A stretch of DNA of 64,000 bases from Carnobacterium maltaromaticum DSM 20342 (GCF_000744945.1 NZ_JQMX01000001.1:2480001-2544000), one strand, 5' to 3'; positions 28,719-37,382 are shown, counted from the first letter of the stretch. Notes: generated by a model not told the origin, from the sequence alone. Numbers and translations are program-made.

Positions 28719-29574
28719 CTTTGGCAAAAAGGTAACGCAACAAAATCGTCGTCCTAGTAAAGCACATAAACCCAAGCGTGATGAAAACCGCGGTCGGAAA
28801 GAAATTGAACAAGTCATGGACCAATCTGAAATAGAAGAGGATCGTGATTTAGTTGCTGGTAGAATTCCGGCAATTGAAGTCTTAAAATCAGAACGCGATA
28901 TCAATAAAATCTTTTTACAAGAAGGTTTAAGTGGTTCTAAAATATCTGAGATTCTAGGTTTAGCTAAAAAAAGAAATATCCAAGTTCAAATGGTACCAAA
29001 ATCTAAACTAGATACGCTAGTAGACGGTATGAATCACCAAGGAATTGTTGTTGCCGCAGCGGCATTTCAATATGCCGAATTAGATGATTTATTTGCAGCG
29101 GCAGCTTTGAAAAAAGAAGATCCCTTCTTTATTATCTTAGATGGTCTAGAAGATCCTCATAATTTAGGATCAATCATGCGAACAGCTGATGCTAGCGGAG
29201 CCCATGGGATTATCATCCCTAAACGACGTGCTGTTGGTTTAACTGCAACGGTTGCTAAAGCTTCAACAGGTGCAATTGAACATGTACCAGTTGTCCGTGT
29301 TACAAATTTAGTTCAAACAATTAACGAGCTAAAAGACCGAGGCGTTTGGTTATATGGAACGGATATGAAAGGTCAAGATTATCGCCAATGGGATACGAAA
29401 TTACCAATTGCTGTTGTTATGGGAAATGAAGGCAAAGGAATTTCTAGATTGGTCAAAGAACAAATGGATGGCATGGTCACAATACCAATGGTTGGACATG
29501 TTCAAAGTTTAAATGCGAGTGTCGCAGCAAGTTTATTGATGTATGAAGTTTACCGTGGTCGTAATGCGCTATAA
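28699..29574 (+). CDS. rlmB: 23S rRNA 2'-O-methyltransferase (TrmH/SpoU family)
   Basis: 291 residues. Lysine/arginine-rich N-terminal extension (about 1-45), substrate-binding domain, then SpoU knot motifs DGLEDPHNLGSIMRTADA, VVMGNEGKGIS and VQSLNASVAASLLMYE. RlmB methylates G2251 of 23S rRNA; other TrmH-type targets are possible. Ribosome site GAGGA inside mrnC. Confidence 0.92.
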   Translation: MSNQKSNFGKKVTQQNRRPSKAHKPKRDENRGRKEIEQVMDQSEIEEDRDLVAGRIPAIEVLKSERDINKIFLQEGLSGSKISEILGLAKKRNIQVQMVPKSKLDTLVDGMNHQGIVVAAAAFQYAELDDLFAAAALKKEDPFFIILDGLEDPHNLGSIMRTADASGAHGIIIPKRRAVGLTATVAKASTGAIEHVPVVRVTNLVQTINELKDRGVWLYGTDMKGQDYRQWDTKLPIAVVMGNEGKGISRLVKEQMDGMVTIPMVGHVQSLNASVAASLLMYEVYRGRNAL

Positions 29575-29612
29575 CTAAAAAATAGTAAGAGGGAAGAGGT
29601 GAATCAAATACT

Positions 29613-30155
29613 ATGAAAAAAGATCTTTTAATCATCGATGGATATAATATGATTGGTGCCTGGCCAGAATTGGTTAAACTGAAAGACCAAGATCAAATGG
29701 AAGATGCTAGGGACAGTCTGTTGCATCAGTTATCAAATTATCAGCGTTATGAGGGAATTGAAATTTGGGTAGTATTTGATGCACAACTCGTTCCTGGTAT
29801 TCAAAAGTCCTATCAAAGATATACAGTCACAGTTATCTTTACCAAAGAAGGAGAAACTGCGGATAGTTTTATTGAACGGATAGTATCAGAGAAAAACAAT
29901 CGATTAACCCAAGTAACAGTAGCAACTAGCGATTTAGCCGAACAGTGGCTTGTCTTCTCTAGGGGAGCACTGCGTAAATCTGCAAATGAGCTCTACAAAG
30001 ATTTGAAAGAATCGAATAAAAGCATCAAAATGGAAACTGAAAAATTCCATTCCCAAACGATTAGACGTAATTCACCATGGGATTTGGAGCAATTAGTAGA
30101 TTTAGAGCAGCTGTTAAGTCAACTTTCTGAAAAAAAAGACAATGGAAATTTATAA
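29613..30155 (+). CDS. yacP: NYN-domain ribonuclease (YacP/Rae1)
   Basis: 180 residues. NYN/PIN-like nuclease with acidic residues in LLIIDGYNMIGAWPEL, VVFDAQLVPG and GETADSFIERIV. The Bacillus homologue Rae1 is a ribosome-associated endoribonuclease. Gene order rlmB-yacP-sigH is conserved. Ribosome site AGAGGTGA. Confidence 0.92.
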   Translation: MKKDLLIIDGYNMIGAWPELVKLKDQDQMEDARDSLLHQLSNYQRYEGIEIWVVFDAQLVPGIQKSYQRYTVTVIFTKEGETADSFIERIVSEKNNRLTQVTVATSDLAEQWLVFSRGALRKSANELYKDLKESNKSIKMETEKFHSQTIRRNSPWDLEQLVDLEQLLSQLSEKKDNGNL

Positions 30156-30188
30156 CTTTTAAATTTTATTGTTTATTTAAAAGAGTAT

Positions 30189-30203
30189 GTAAGCGTTATA
30201 CAA
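30189..30203 (+). promoter_or_regulatory. cre-like partial palindrome before sigH
   Basis: TGTAAGCGTTATACA resembles a CcpA cre box with one extra base, and lies about 12 bp before the sigH start. Weak evidence. Confidence 0.25.
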
Positions 30204-30215
30204 AGGAGTGTTGGG

Positions 30216-30797
30216 ATGACAAATGAAGAAAAAAAGAAAGTATCAGATGCGGAATTAATTAAGGGAATTAAGGGTGGCGATACTGAATTTTTCGAACAAT
30301 TATTTCAGCGTTATCGATTTTTAACCTTAAAAATTTCTAGAAAATATAATGTCATTGATTATGATCAGGATGATATCATGCAAGAAGCTCGCATTTTATT
30401 TTTTCAAGTGATTCATGAACATCAAGTTGAAAAAGGCATGAGTTTTGGAAACTTGTATAAAATGAAATTGCAGCAATTTTATTTTAATTTAATTCGGCGT
30501 CAAAATGCAATAAAGCGTAAAGGCAATAAATTTTTAGGGTCACTAGATGAAGTTCGTGAGACGAGCTCCAGTGAAAATTACTTATATGCACCTCAAAAAG
30601 ATGCGACACCTGAGGCACTTTTATTGGCTCGAGAAGGTGAACATCGATATTATCAATTACTTAGTCTATATGAAAAACAAGTCCTTTTAGCACATACAAA
30701 AGGCTATGAAATCGAAGAAATTGCAACTTATTATGATAAGAGTATTCAATCAGTTAAAAACGCTCTTAGTCGATGCCGAACAAAATTTAATGACTAA
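30216..30797 (+). CDS. sigH: RNA polymerase sigma factor SigH-type
   Basis: 193 residues of sigma-70 family: region 2 with YRFLTLKISRKYNVIDYDQDD and region 4 with IEEIATYYDKSIQSVKNALSR. In Lactobacillales the orthologue drives competence genes or is poorly expressed; in Bacillus it starts sporulation. Identity rests on position after yacP and size. Ribosome site AAAGGAGTG. Followed by its own terminator and then accessory DNA rather than the usual rpmG. Confidence 0.88.
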   Translation: MTNEEKKKVSDAELIKGIKGGDTEFFEQLFQRYRFLTLKISRKYNVIDYDQDDIMQEARILFFQVIHEHQVEKGMSFGNLYKMKLQQFYFNLIRRQNAIKRKGNKFLGSLDEVRETSSSENYLYAPQKDATPEALLLAREGEHRYYQLLSLYEKQVLLAHTKGYEIEEIATYYDKSIQSVKNALSRCRTKFND

Positions 30798-30848
30798 ATC
30801 TGGTGACAGAACTTTCCAATTCGAATTAATCTAGTAATGTGATAAAAA

Positions 30849-30889
30849 CTAAAAAAGCTAAGCTAATCAATCGATTTGCTTAGCTTTTC
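30849..30889 (+). terminator. Terminator after sigH
   Basis: Arms AAAAGCTAAGC and GCTTAGCTTTT with an interior loop; T-rich tail. Confidence 0.85.
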
Positions 30890-31032
30890 TTGATATAATA
30901 CTTAAATTATTTAGAAATGTTGAAATCTTGGAAAACAGATAAATAGTTAGATATCAATAGGATTTTTGCATAAAGTATTTCTATAAATAGCCATCGAACA
31001 TCTTTAAGTAAAGTTATAGTGTGATGACTATA

Positions 31033-31070
31033 AAAATAAGGAATGCTGATTTACCATTATTCCTTATTTT
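31033..31070 (-). terminator. Terminator of the bacteriocin-immunity transcript
   Basis: Perfect 12-bp stem AAAATAAGGAAT/ATTCCTTATTTT with a 14-nt loop, T-rich on both strands, about 30 bp beyond the immunity stop. Confidence 0.85.
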
Positions 31071-31099
31071 TTAGGATTTTAACTCATCTGGAACTAAAG

Positions 31100-31366
31100 T
31101 TAAAACCCTGACCAAGCTTTAGGTGTTTGAACTAATGCTAACAGTTTTACAAGATCGTCAGGAACCCGAAAGTTATGTTGAATAGAGTACATACTAATAG
31201 CTGGCTGTAATTCTTTTTTATAATCGTAAAATAGTTCTCCATTAATTGATGTTTCTTGTATTCTCATAAGAAGTAAAGAAAGTTTTTTATCATTCTTAAC
31301 ATCCGTATTATTAAGTGCGCTTTTAACTAAAGCATAGATTTTATTTATTTTTTCATCTTTTATCAT
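31100..31366 (-). CDS. Class IIa bacteriocin immunity protein (CbiBM1 type)
   Basis: 88 residues, small, charged and helical, ending in TPKAWSGF; the helix bundle pattern (LLLMRIQETSINGEL, FRVPDDLVKLLALVQ) fits the EntA/pediocin immunity family. These act inside the producer and protect its mannose PTS from the bacteriocin. It lies 14 nt downstream of the bacteriocin gene on the same strand, the usual order. Identification as CbiBM1 follows from the neighbour. Confidence 0.88.
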   Translation of the reverse strand: MIKDEKINKIYALVKSALNNTDVKNDKKLSLLLMRIQETSINGELFYDYKKELQPAISMYSIQHNFRVPDDLVKLLALVQTPKAWSGF

Positions 31367-31380
31367 AACTAGATACCTCT

Positions 31381-31566
31381 TTAATGTCCCATTCCTGCTA
31401 AACTAGAAGCCCATCCACCGATAACTATTCCAGTAATAGCTTGTTTGTTTTCTGCCTTGTTTACCCAACATTTCTCTTTGTTACAATAAACACCATTGCC
31501 ATAAGAGATAGCTCCACCATTAATTTGTTGCATTTCTTTTTTATTTAGTTCTTTAACGCTTTTCAT
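31381..31566 (-). CDS. cbnBM1: Carnobacteriocin BM1 precursor (class IIa bacteriocin)
   Basis: 61 residues. The 18-residue leader [18 protein letters not shown] ends in the double glycine recognised by peptidase-containing ABC exporters. The mature 43 residues start [17 protein letters not shown], the pediocin box with one disulfide (Cys9-Cys14), and end [11 protein letters not shown] recognise this as carnobacteriocin BM1 (also reported as piscicocin V1b) of Carnobacterium maltaromaticum. It permeabilises sensitive Gram-positives such as Listeria through the mannose PTS receptor. No exporter or induction genes are in the window, so export and induction must come from elsewhere. Ribosome site AAGGAGTG. 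Confidence 0.97.
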
Positions 31567-31628
31567 TTACATACACTCCTTATAAAGTATTTAGTAACAA
31601 GTTTACTGTAACATAAATCATTAACTCG

Positions 31629-31669
31629 TGGATAAAATCATCCTGAACCATGGATAAACGTATCTCGAA
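31629..31669 (-). promoter_or_regulatory. Double direct repeat for a LytTR-type regulator
   Basis: TGGATAAAATCATCCTGAA (31629-31647) and TGGATAAACGTATCTCGAA (31651-31669), as read on the plus strand, agree at 14 of 19 positions and are exactly 22 bp apart, two helical turns. They lie 63-103 bp upstream of the bacteriocin start. This is the layout of binding sites for AgrA/ComE-like regulators that control bacteriocins. Confidence 0.75.
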
Positions 31670-31910
31670 CGAAGCTAAGACCTTTTTTAATTTCCATAGA
31701 AGTTGATAAACTTAAATAAACAAAAGCTCGTGAATAACAAACATATAAAAATAATAAATGAGTTTGTTTTTTAAAAGGACATAGCGATGAATGACTAAAA
31801 ACAAATATAAATCATTCTATTTCAAACCCCAATTTCTTCTTAAAGATGCTTCATTGATTTCCTGTTTTTCAAAAATGTCGGATTTCGGTTGGGATCCCCA
31901 AAAGTTAAAA
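31670..31910. other. Gap between bacteriocin promoter and EET locus
   Basis: About 240 bp of AT-rich sequence with no convincing open frame. One GC-richer patch (GTTGGGATCCCCAAAAG near 31887-31905) is a small palindrome GGGATCCC. Nothing else seen. Confidence 0.4.
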
Positions 31911-31911
31911 A

Positions 31912-31953
31912 GAGAGAATAAGCTACGAAATATGTAGCTTATTCTCTCCTTTT
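31912..31953 (-). terminator. Terminator after dmkB
   Basis: Perfect 15-bp stem GAGAGAATAAGCTAC/GTAGCTTATTCTCTC with a 7-nt loop and T5 on the minus strand. The dmkB stop codon is at its edge. Confidence 0.92.
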
Positions 31954-32932
31954 AATCATAACGAGTTAGTAAAGAACGAGTTAATTGAATAATAATAGCT
32001 TTTTCAGGAGTTTCAGGTAATTTAGTTAATTCTTTTAAAGCTTTGGTGGTATATTTTTCTGCTAACTCTTGTGCAGCGGCCAAGCCACCTAAATCAAGAA
32101 CTAATTGATGAACGATTTGGGTATCGTCATTTGTCATTTGATCTTTTTTATCTAAATACGGTTTAAATTTTTCAGGATATTTGCGAAGAGCGAATATTAA
32201 AGGTGCACTATAAACGCCTTGCCGAACATCTTCTAAAACAGGTTTTCCAAATGTATTTGCGTCTTGAGAATAATCAAGAATATCGTCCATAATTTGAAAT
32301 GCCATTCCAATATGATTCCCAATATGGTAGCATGAACGCGCAAATTTTTCAGATGTGCCACTTTCTAAAGCACCAGAATAACAGCTAAGAGCGAATAACT
32401 GCGCTGTTTTACCTGAAATTTGAGTCAAATATTGGCGTATTGTGATTTTTTGATTATAACGTAGATGCATTTGATCTAGCTCACCCATTAAGATTCGTTC
32501 CATGCCACGAGTGTCAATTTGAATACTTTCAAGAGAACTTGAATAACGAGCTAATAATTTAAAACAAACGGTAAATAAGTAATCACCAGCGTAAACAGCG
32601 ACATCCTTACTGTATTTTGCTTGAATGGTTGGCGTTCCTCGGCGCATAGGCGAATCATCAACAATATCGTCGTGGATTAAGGTTGCCATGTGTAAGATTT
32701 CTAAAGCAGCAGCAACAGCACGAGCTTTTTCAGCATCTTGATCCGGTCCGAAACGTGAAAACAATAAAGAATAGGCAGGTCGTAAAAGCTTTCCGCCAGA
32801 ATGGATTAAAGCCAAGATTGTAGCTTCGATTTCTTTATTGCGAATTTTAATATTTTTTTCGATGAGTTCAACGGTTTTTTCCAGCTCCATCTGCAGTTCT
32901 GGATAAGTGTCCCACATAGGATGAATCTTCAT
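31952..32932 (-). CDS. dmkB: Polyprenyl diphosphate synthase DmkB of the EET pathway
   Basis: 326 residues. The two aspartate-rich motifs LIHDDIVDDSPMRRG and FQIMDDILDYSQD define a trans-polyprenyl synthase, which makes the long isoprenoid tail. In Listeria the DmkB homologue works with DmkA to produce the demethylmenaquinone devoted to extracellular electron transfer. It overlaps eetB by 4 bp and is last in the leftward transcript. A general heptaprenyl synthase for respiration would look similar; the locus supports DmkB. Confidence 0.88.
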   Translation of the reverse strand: MKIHPMWDTYPELQMELEKTVELIEKNIKIRNKEIEATILALIHSGGKLLRPAYSLLFSRFGPDQDAEKARAVAAALEILHMATLIHDDIVDDSPMRRGTPTIQAKYSKDVAVYAGDYLFTVCFKLLARYSSSLESIQIDTRGMERILMGELDQMHLRYNQKITIRQYLTQISGKTAQLFALSCYSGALESGTSEKFARSCYHIGNHIGMAFQIMDDILDYSQDANTFGKPVLEDVRQGVYSAPLIFALRKYPEKFKPYLDKKDQMTNDDTQIVHQLVLDLGGLAAAQELAEKYTTKALKELTKLPETPEKAIIIQLTRSLLTRYD

Positions 32933-33486
32933 TTGTGTTCTCCTTTCGTTTGTTGGTCAAAACGACCGTAGACAGCACGAAAGTTTCGTAAAGTCTCAAC
33001 ATGTTCTAATAAGTAATTTGCAGCAATTCCAATAGCCACACCTGCTAAAATCCCCATAAAGGATAGCACTGGTAAATAAAGCATGACAGTCCACGTTTGA
33101 GCAATCCAACTGGCGACAGCCAATTGACCAATATTGTGAAGAATACCGCCTGTAGCGCTAATCCCAATAATACTGACCCGTTTTGGTCCTAATTGTTTAA
33201 CAATCAACATCCCAAAGTAGCTTAGTAACGCACCTGCGCAACTATATAAGAAAGTTGACAAGGTCCCACCTAGTAAGGTTGTTAACAATAGGCGCATCCA
33301 AACAACTGTAAAACTATCTTTAAAGGGTAAGGTGAAGATAGCGATAATAGTAATTAAATTGGCCAAACCTAATTTAGCACCAGGTGCAAAAGCAAAGGGG
33401 AAAGGAATGCTTCGTTCGATTAAACCAATCACAACCCCCTGGGCTGCCAATAAAGCTATATAAACTAATTTTTGATTTTTGGTCAT
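32929..33486 (-). CDS. eetB: EetB, Gx transporter-family membrane protein
   Basis: 185 residues with about five membrane segments; ECF S-component-like Gx transporter family (start KLVYIALLAAQGVVIGLIERSIPFP, then GAKLGLANLITIIA). In Listeria EetB and EetA pass electrons from the quinone pool outward; the mechanism is not established. Ribosome site AAGGACAG lies upstream; eetA ends 50 bp before. Confidence 0.88.
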   Translation of the reverse strand: MTKNQKLVYIALLAAQGVVIGLIERSIPFPFAFAPGAKLGLANLITIIAIFTLPFKDSFTVVWMRLLLTTLLGGTLSTFLYSCAGALLSYFGMLIVKQLGPKRVSIIGISATGGILHNIGQLAVASWIAQTWTVMLYLPVLSFMGILAGVAIGIAANYLLEHVETLRNFRAVYGRFDQQTKGEHK

Positions 33487-33536
33487 AGAAGGTCTGTCCT
33501 TTACGTGTAATTTATCAAGTTAAAATAGAAGTCTAG

Positions 33537-34019
33537 TTACTTATTTGCTAAGAGGGTATCGAGTCCACCAAAGGAAACCATTCCGCCATCGTTAATTCCA
33601 TCAGTAGAACGAACTTCGACAATTAATTTGTGAGGCAAACACAAAATTGTTTCGCCAGGTTTTGAAATGGCTCCGAAACTTCGTACACAAACTAAATCAT
33701 TACAATCAGCATCAATCATCCGAATGGTTTCATCTTTGATTTCTAATAAATTGAAATCACCATCTTCATCTTCGTAACGATAAGTATCGGTACCGGTATG
33801 TCCAGTTAATACAATTTGTTTAACTTCTTTGCCATCTGCTGAAATATGTGCAATCAATTGTCGTTCCCCACTTGGAGAATCTGTCTCAGCTGTAGCTTGG
33901 TTCAGGTAAAAAAGACCTAAGGGTAGAAAAGAGCCGATGGTCAGGACTAAAATAATAATAATATCCCAACGACGTATCATTTTAAAATAAGGAATTAGTG
34001 CTTTAAACTTTGTTTTCAT
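33537..34019 (-). CDS. eetA: EetA, NusG domain II extracytoplasmic protein
   Basis: 160 residues: one N-terminal membrane anchor (about 18-37, IIIILVLTIGSFLPLGLFYL) and an outer NusG_II domain with paired cysteines in DCNDLVCVRSFG and ILCLPHKL. This matches EetA of the Listeria EET system, which faces outside. Ribosome site AGGAG. It heads the eetA-eetB-dmkB transcript from its own promoter at 34085-34113. Confidence 0.88.
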   Translation of the reverse strand: MKTKFKALIPYFKMIRRWDIIIILVLTIGSFLPLGLFYLNQATAETDSPSGERQLIAHISADGKEVKQIVLTGHTGTDTYRYEDEDGDFNLLEIKDETIRMIDADCNDLVCVRSFGAISKPGETILCLPHKLIVEVRSTDGINDGGMVSFGGLDTLLANK

Positions 34020-34084
34020 TTATATATCACTCCTATAGTAATGGCTATTTTAAAGGGGAAGCTGTTATTAAATGCATATAGCTA

Positions 34085-34113
34085 AGTATAAGAAAGATGG
34101 GGCTATTTAGCAA
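34085..34113 (-). promoter_or_regulatory. Promoter of eetA-eetB-dmkB
   Basis: On the minus strand TTGCTA and TATACT are separated by 17 bp, about 65 bp upstream of eetA. Confidence 0.7.
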
Positions 34114-34171
34114 TAGTTTCCCATTGGAATTAGGCGATAACTCTTCAAATATGTAAGATATTGATTTTATT

Positions 34172-34216
34172 AAAAAAAAGAATGGTTAAGGCAGTCAAGT
34201 AACTGCCTTAACCATT
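34172..34216 (-). terminator. Terminator after ndh2
   Basis: Perfect 15-bp stem AATGGTTAAGGCAGT/ACTGCCTTAACCATT, 6-nt loop, and eight T on the minus strand. It separates ndh2 from eetA. Confidence 0.93.
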
Positions 34217-34227
34217 AATTAAATGAT

Positions 34228-36089
34228 TTATTTATCACCGTATAGAGATTTAGGTGTACCATACCACCATTTTCCGGCAACTTTTTGTACCCAAGGGATA
34301 ACATAGTAATCTAAACCAAAGGCACGTCCAGAACCATTCATTAATGCTAATGCGGCAAAGATAAACCAAATATTTACCCAGTAGAACATTCCTGATAAAG
34401 CAAAACTTACAACTAAAGCAATTGTTGCAGCGTTAGCTAACCAAGTGAATAAACCAGCGATAATTGCAAGTGCAATTAATAATTCAATAATTGTCATAGC
34501 TTTTTGGAAGAACAAAGCAACATCAGCTGTTGGCAACATTTTTTCCATCAACCATTCAAACCATTTAGGTGCTTTATCGAAGACCATCATAGGTTCTTCG
34601 CCATAAGCATAACTAAATCCAAAGATAGGTTTTGCAACTTCTTTAACTTGTTCAACTGCTTCAGAAGCACCAGAAGTAGTTTCTGCTTGTAACCAAGCAA
34701 ATGGAAGTTTTACAGAATCTGTAAACCAAGATTCTCCGCCGAACCAGCCGAAGGTTTTCTTACCAGCTTCAAGGAGCCACATGCTACCATAGAAGATACG
34801 AAGTGGAACACTCCATAATACGTTACCGTAACGTGACAAGTGACCACGGAAAATATTACGATTGTCTTTAATGTGGAAGAATTCATGCATAATGTATTGG
34901 AATGCATAATATCCAGAACGAATATCAAAGAAATATTTCAAGTTAACAATATGTTTCATTAAGATAGCTAAGAAACCACTTAAGTGAATTTTATTGAATA
35001 GGCAAGCAACACCGTAACGCGAACCGATAGAAACCATGAAACCTTGGTAGTTTCCTTTATAAGCGTGTTTTTCAGTTCCCTCAATATCTGCAATTAAGTT
35101 AGCAGCAGCAGTGTGTGCTGTACATTCAGCAGCTTGAACGATTTGAGGAGTTGGTGTATTTTCAAACTCTTCAAAGTAAACTAAATCGCCAATCACATAA
35201 ACGTTTTCTAAATCTTTAGCTTCCATATATTGGTTTGCTACAAGACGTCCAGCACGAGCAGCTTCCATACCGAATTCAGCAGTATCAGAATTTGCTTTAA
35301 CACCAGCAGTCCAAATTAATGTACTTGTTGGAATTGTTTCGCCAGATTTTAAAACGATATGATCTTCTTTAACTTCAACAATTGGTGCATCCGTTAATAT
35401 TTTAATGCCTTTTTTAGTCATATAACGTTCTGCTTTACCAGCGTCGTTACGATCTAACATATTTAAGATTGTTGGAGCAGCTTCAACAACAATTAAAGAA
35501 ATTTCGTCAGCAGAAATTTTATTGTCTTTTGCTAAGCGGTCTTTCCATTCCAATAATTCACCAACCATTTCAATCCCAGTAAAACCAGAACCACAAACAG
35601 TAAATGTTAGCATTGCTTTACGTTTAGCGGCATCACGAACTTTAGCTGCTTTAGCAACCGTTTCTTCAATGTGCCCACGTAATTTCATTGCATCTTCCCA
35701 TGACCATAAAGTAAATCCGAATTCTTTAACGCCAGGAGTACCAAAATCATTTGGTTCGCCACCCATACCTAAAACAAGGTAATCGTAGCTATAGCTACCG
35801 TGTTCTGTGGTAACTGTTTTAGTATCATGATCCACATTTGTTACATTATCTGTCACTAAATTAACATTTTTCAAACGACAGAATAATCTTTGTAAATCAT
35901 ATTGAACTGCGGTAGGCTCAACACGAGCGCCTGCAATTTCGTGTAGTTCAGTCATCATTGTGTGATAAGAATGACGATCAATTAAAGTAATTGTAACGTC
36001 CTTATTTTTTTGTATTTCTTTGCTAGTTTTTTAGTTGCTGCAACTCCAGCATAACCAGCGCCGATAACAACAATATTCTTTCCAGTCAT
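34228..36089 (-). pseudogene. ndh2: Type II NADH dehydrogenase Ndh2 of EET, frameshifted near the start
   Basis: Start ATG at 36089 with GGAGAG upstream. Codons read MTGKNIVVIGAGYAGVAATK (FAD-binding GxGxxG), then reach a run of seven A (plus-strand T at 36005-36011) after which the frame is lost and stops. One added A restores NKDVTITLIDRHSYH joined to the 576-residue downstream frame, giving about 620 residues. The rest holds the NADH site (FTVCGSGFTGIEMVGEL), VIGDLVYFEE and a C-terminal DoxX-like membrane part (about 510-610). EET-type Ndh2 reduces demethylmenaquinone with NADH. Real mutation, read error or slippage site cannot be separated here. Confidence 0.9.
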
Positions 36090-36135
36090 TTTTTTCTCTC
36101 CTTTTCCAATAAATATAATATGATAAAATAAGTGC

Positions 36136-36154
36136 AACTATAAGATTTATAGTT
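36136..36154 (-). promoter_or_regulatory. Palindrome in the ndh2 leader
   Basis: AACTATAA-GAT-TTATAGTT, a perfect 8-bp inverted repeat between the ndh2 promoter and its ribosome site; operator or small RNA hairpin. Confidence 0.5.
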
Positions 36155-36156
36155 AA

Positions 36157-36171
36157 AAGGTTCACAACCTT
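36157..36171 (-). promoter_or_regulatory. Second palindrome near the ndh2 transcription start
   Basis: AAGGTT-CAC-AACCTT, directly downstream of the -10. It contains GGTTCACAA, a half-site like that of Rex. Tandem arrangement with the first palindrome suggests repressor binding. Confidence 0.45.
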
Positions 36172-36175
36172 ATTG

Positions 36176-36204
36176 ATTATACAAGAAATGAAGCGAAAAG
36201 TCTA
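36176..36204 (-). promoter_or_regulatory. Promoter of ndh2
   Basis: On the minus strand TAGACT and a perfect TATAAT with 17 bp spacing, about 90 bp upstream of the ndh2 start. Confidence 0.78.
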
Positions 36205-36317
36205 TCCATAACCAAGTGTTTTGTTGAAAAATGAGAATTATTTAATAACAACTGAATCAGAAAATATACACTTCTCATTTTCTCATGATTTTCTTACTTT
36301 AAAATTTGTGAAAAAGA

Positions 36318-36346
36318 TAGACAAATCGAAATAAAATGGTTATTAT
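36318..36346 (+). promoter_or_regulatory. Promoter of pplA
   Basis: TAGACA and TATTAT separated by 17 bp, about 100 bp upstream of pplA. The -35 resembles that of ndh2 in the divergent direction. Between the two promoters (36205-36317) lies a long-range inverted repeat AAAATGAGAA/TTCTCATTTT around 36228-36280, otherwise nothing. Confidence 0.7.
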
Positions 36347-36369
36347 ATACTTAGATGTTCAACTTATCT

Positions 36370-36387
36370 TTGTGAATTTATTTACAA
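36370..36387 (+). promoter_or_regulatory. Rex-like operator before pplA
   Basis: TTGTGAATTTATTTACAA fits the Rex consensus TTGTGAAnnnnTTCACAA at 13 of 14 defined positions. It lies 24 bp after the -10, where a bound repressor would block transcription. Rex releases DNA when NADH is high, which would couple EET to redox state. Confidence 0.65.
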
Positions 36388-36443
36388 ACGTGGAGTGGAT
36401 ATGAGCTGGACAGACTAAAAAAGGATAAGGTGGGAATTTTATT

Positions 36444-37382
36444 ATGAAATTCAAAAAAGCGATGTCAGTTGCATCATTAGTATTTGCTTCAACAGTTGTG
36501 TTGGCAGCATGTGGTGGTAACGAAGATAAAAAAGATAGTTCTTCAGAAAGTAGTGCAGCATCAAGCGAAGTAGCTAAAGATAGCTCTTCAAAAGAAGAAA
36601 CTAAAGAAATGAAACAAGTTGCAGGTGGCGAACTTAAAGATGGTACTTACAAACTTGTAGAAAAAGATTACGACGATAAAGGTTGGAAAGTTGAATTTGC
36701 AATGACTGTTAAAGATGGCAAAATCACAGAATCTGACTATAACTATATAAATGAAAAAGGCGATAAAAAGTCTGACGATAAAGAATACCAAAAAGCAATG
36801 GAAGCTAAAACAAAAACTGGTCCAGCAATGTTTATCCCTGAGTTAAATGAAGCTTTAGTCGCAGCACAAAATGCAGCGGACGTTGAAGTTGTTTCAGGAG
36901 CTACACATTCATCAGAAGCATTTAGAAATTATGCACAACAATTAGTTCAAGCAGCACAAGCTGGCAACCAAGAAACAATTGAAATTGCGAATACAGCTGA
37001 TTTACAAGATGGTACGTATTCATTAGCAACTAAAAATGCATCAAATGGTTGGACTGAAACATTTGAAATGACTGTTGAAGGTGGAAAGATTACTAAATCT
37101 AACTACGATGGAACAAACGATAAAGGTGAAATCAAATCAGAAAATAAAGAATACCAAGAAATGATGAAGAAAACTGCCGGCGTTGGTCCAGCTGACTTCT
37201 TCCCAACATTAAACAAAGCATTAGTTGAAAAACAAGATGCTGGTGCTGTTGAAGTTGTTTCAGGAGCTACACATTCATCAGAAGCCTTCAAATTATGGGC
37301 TGCTCAATTAATCAATGCTGCTCAAAAAGGCGATACTGCTAAAATTGAAGTAGACAATATTGTAATGGAAGAAGTTAAATAA
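36444..37382 (+). CDS. pplA: PplA, flavinylated surface lipoprotein
   Basis: 312 residues. Lipoprotein signal with lipobox LAAC near residue 22, a Ser/Glu/Lys-rich linker (about 30-60), then two FMN-binding domains (about 60-170 and 185-300), each ending in the motif EVVSGATHSSEAF where FMN is attached covalently to Thr. In Listeria PplA carries electrons from the membrane to outside acceptors such as iron. The tandem repeat probably arose by internal duplication. Ribosome site AAGGTGGG. Terminator follows. Confidence 0.95.
   Translation: MKFKKAMSVASLVFASTVVLAACGGNEDKKDSSSESSAASSEVAKDSSSKEETKEMKQVAGGELKDGTYKLVEKDYDDKGWKVEFAMTVKDGKITESDYNYINEKGDKKSDDKEYQKAMEAKTKTGPAMFIPELNEALVAAQNAADVEVVSGATHSSEAFRNYAQQLVQAAQAGNQETIEIANTADLQDGTYSLATKNASNGWTETFEMTVEGGKITKSNYDGTNDKGEIKSENKEYQEMMKKTAGVGPADFFPTLNKALVEKQDAGAVEVVSGATHSSEAFKLWAAQLINAAQKGDTAKIEVDNIVMEEVK

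Noticed and set aside
34504..34692. Plus-strand frames within ndh2 and eet genes
   Set aside because: Short, without ribosome sites, and opposite clearly conserved coding sequence.
36220..36245. Fur-box-like TGAGAATTATTTAAT upstream of pplA
   Set aside because: Only about 9 of 14 positions match the 7-1-7 Fur consensus and there is no second copy; chance is likely in AT-rich DNA.
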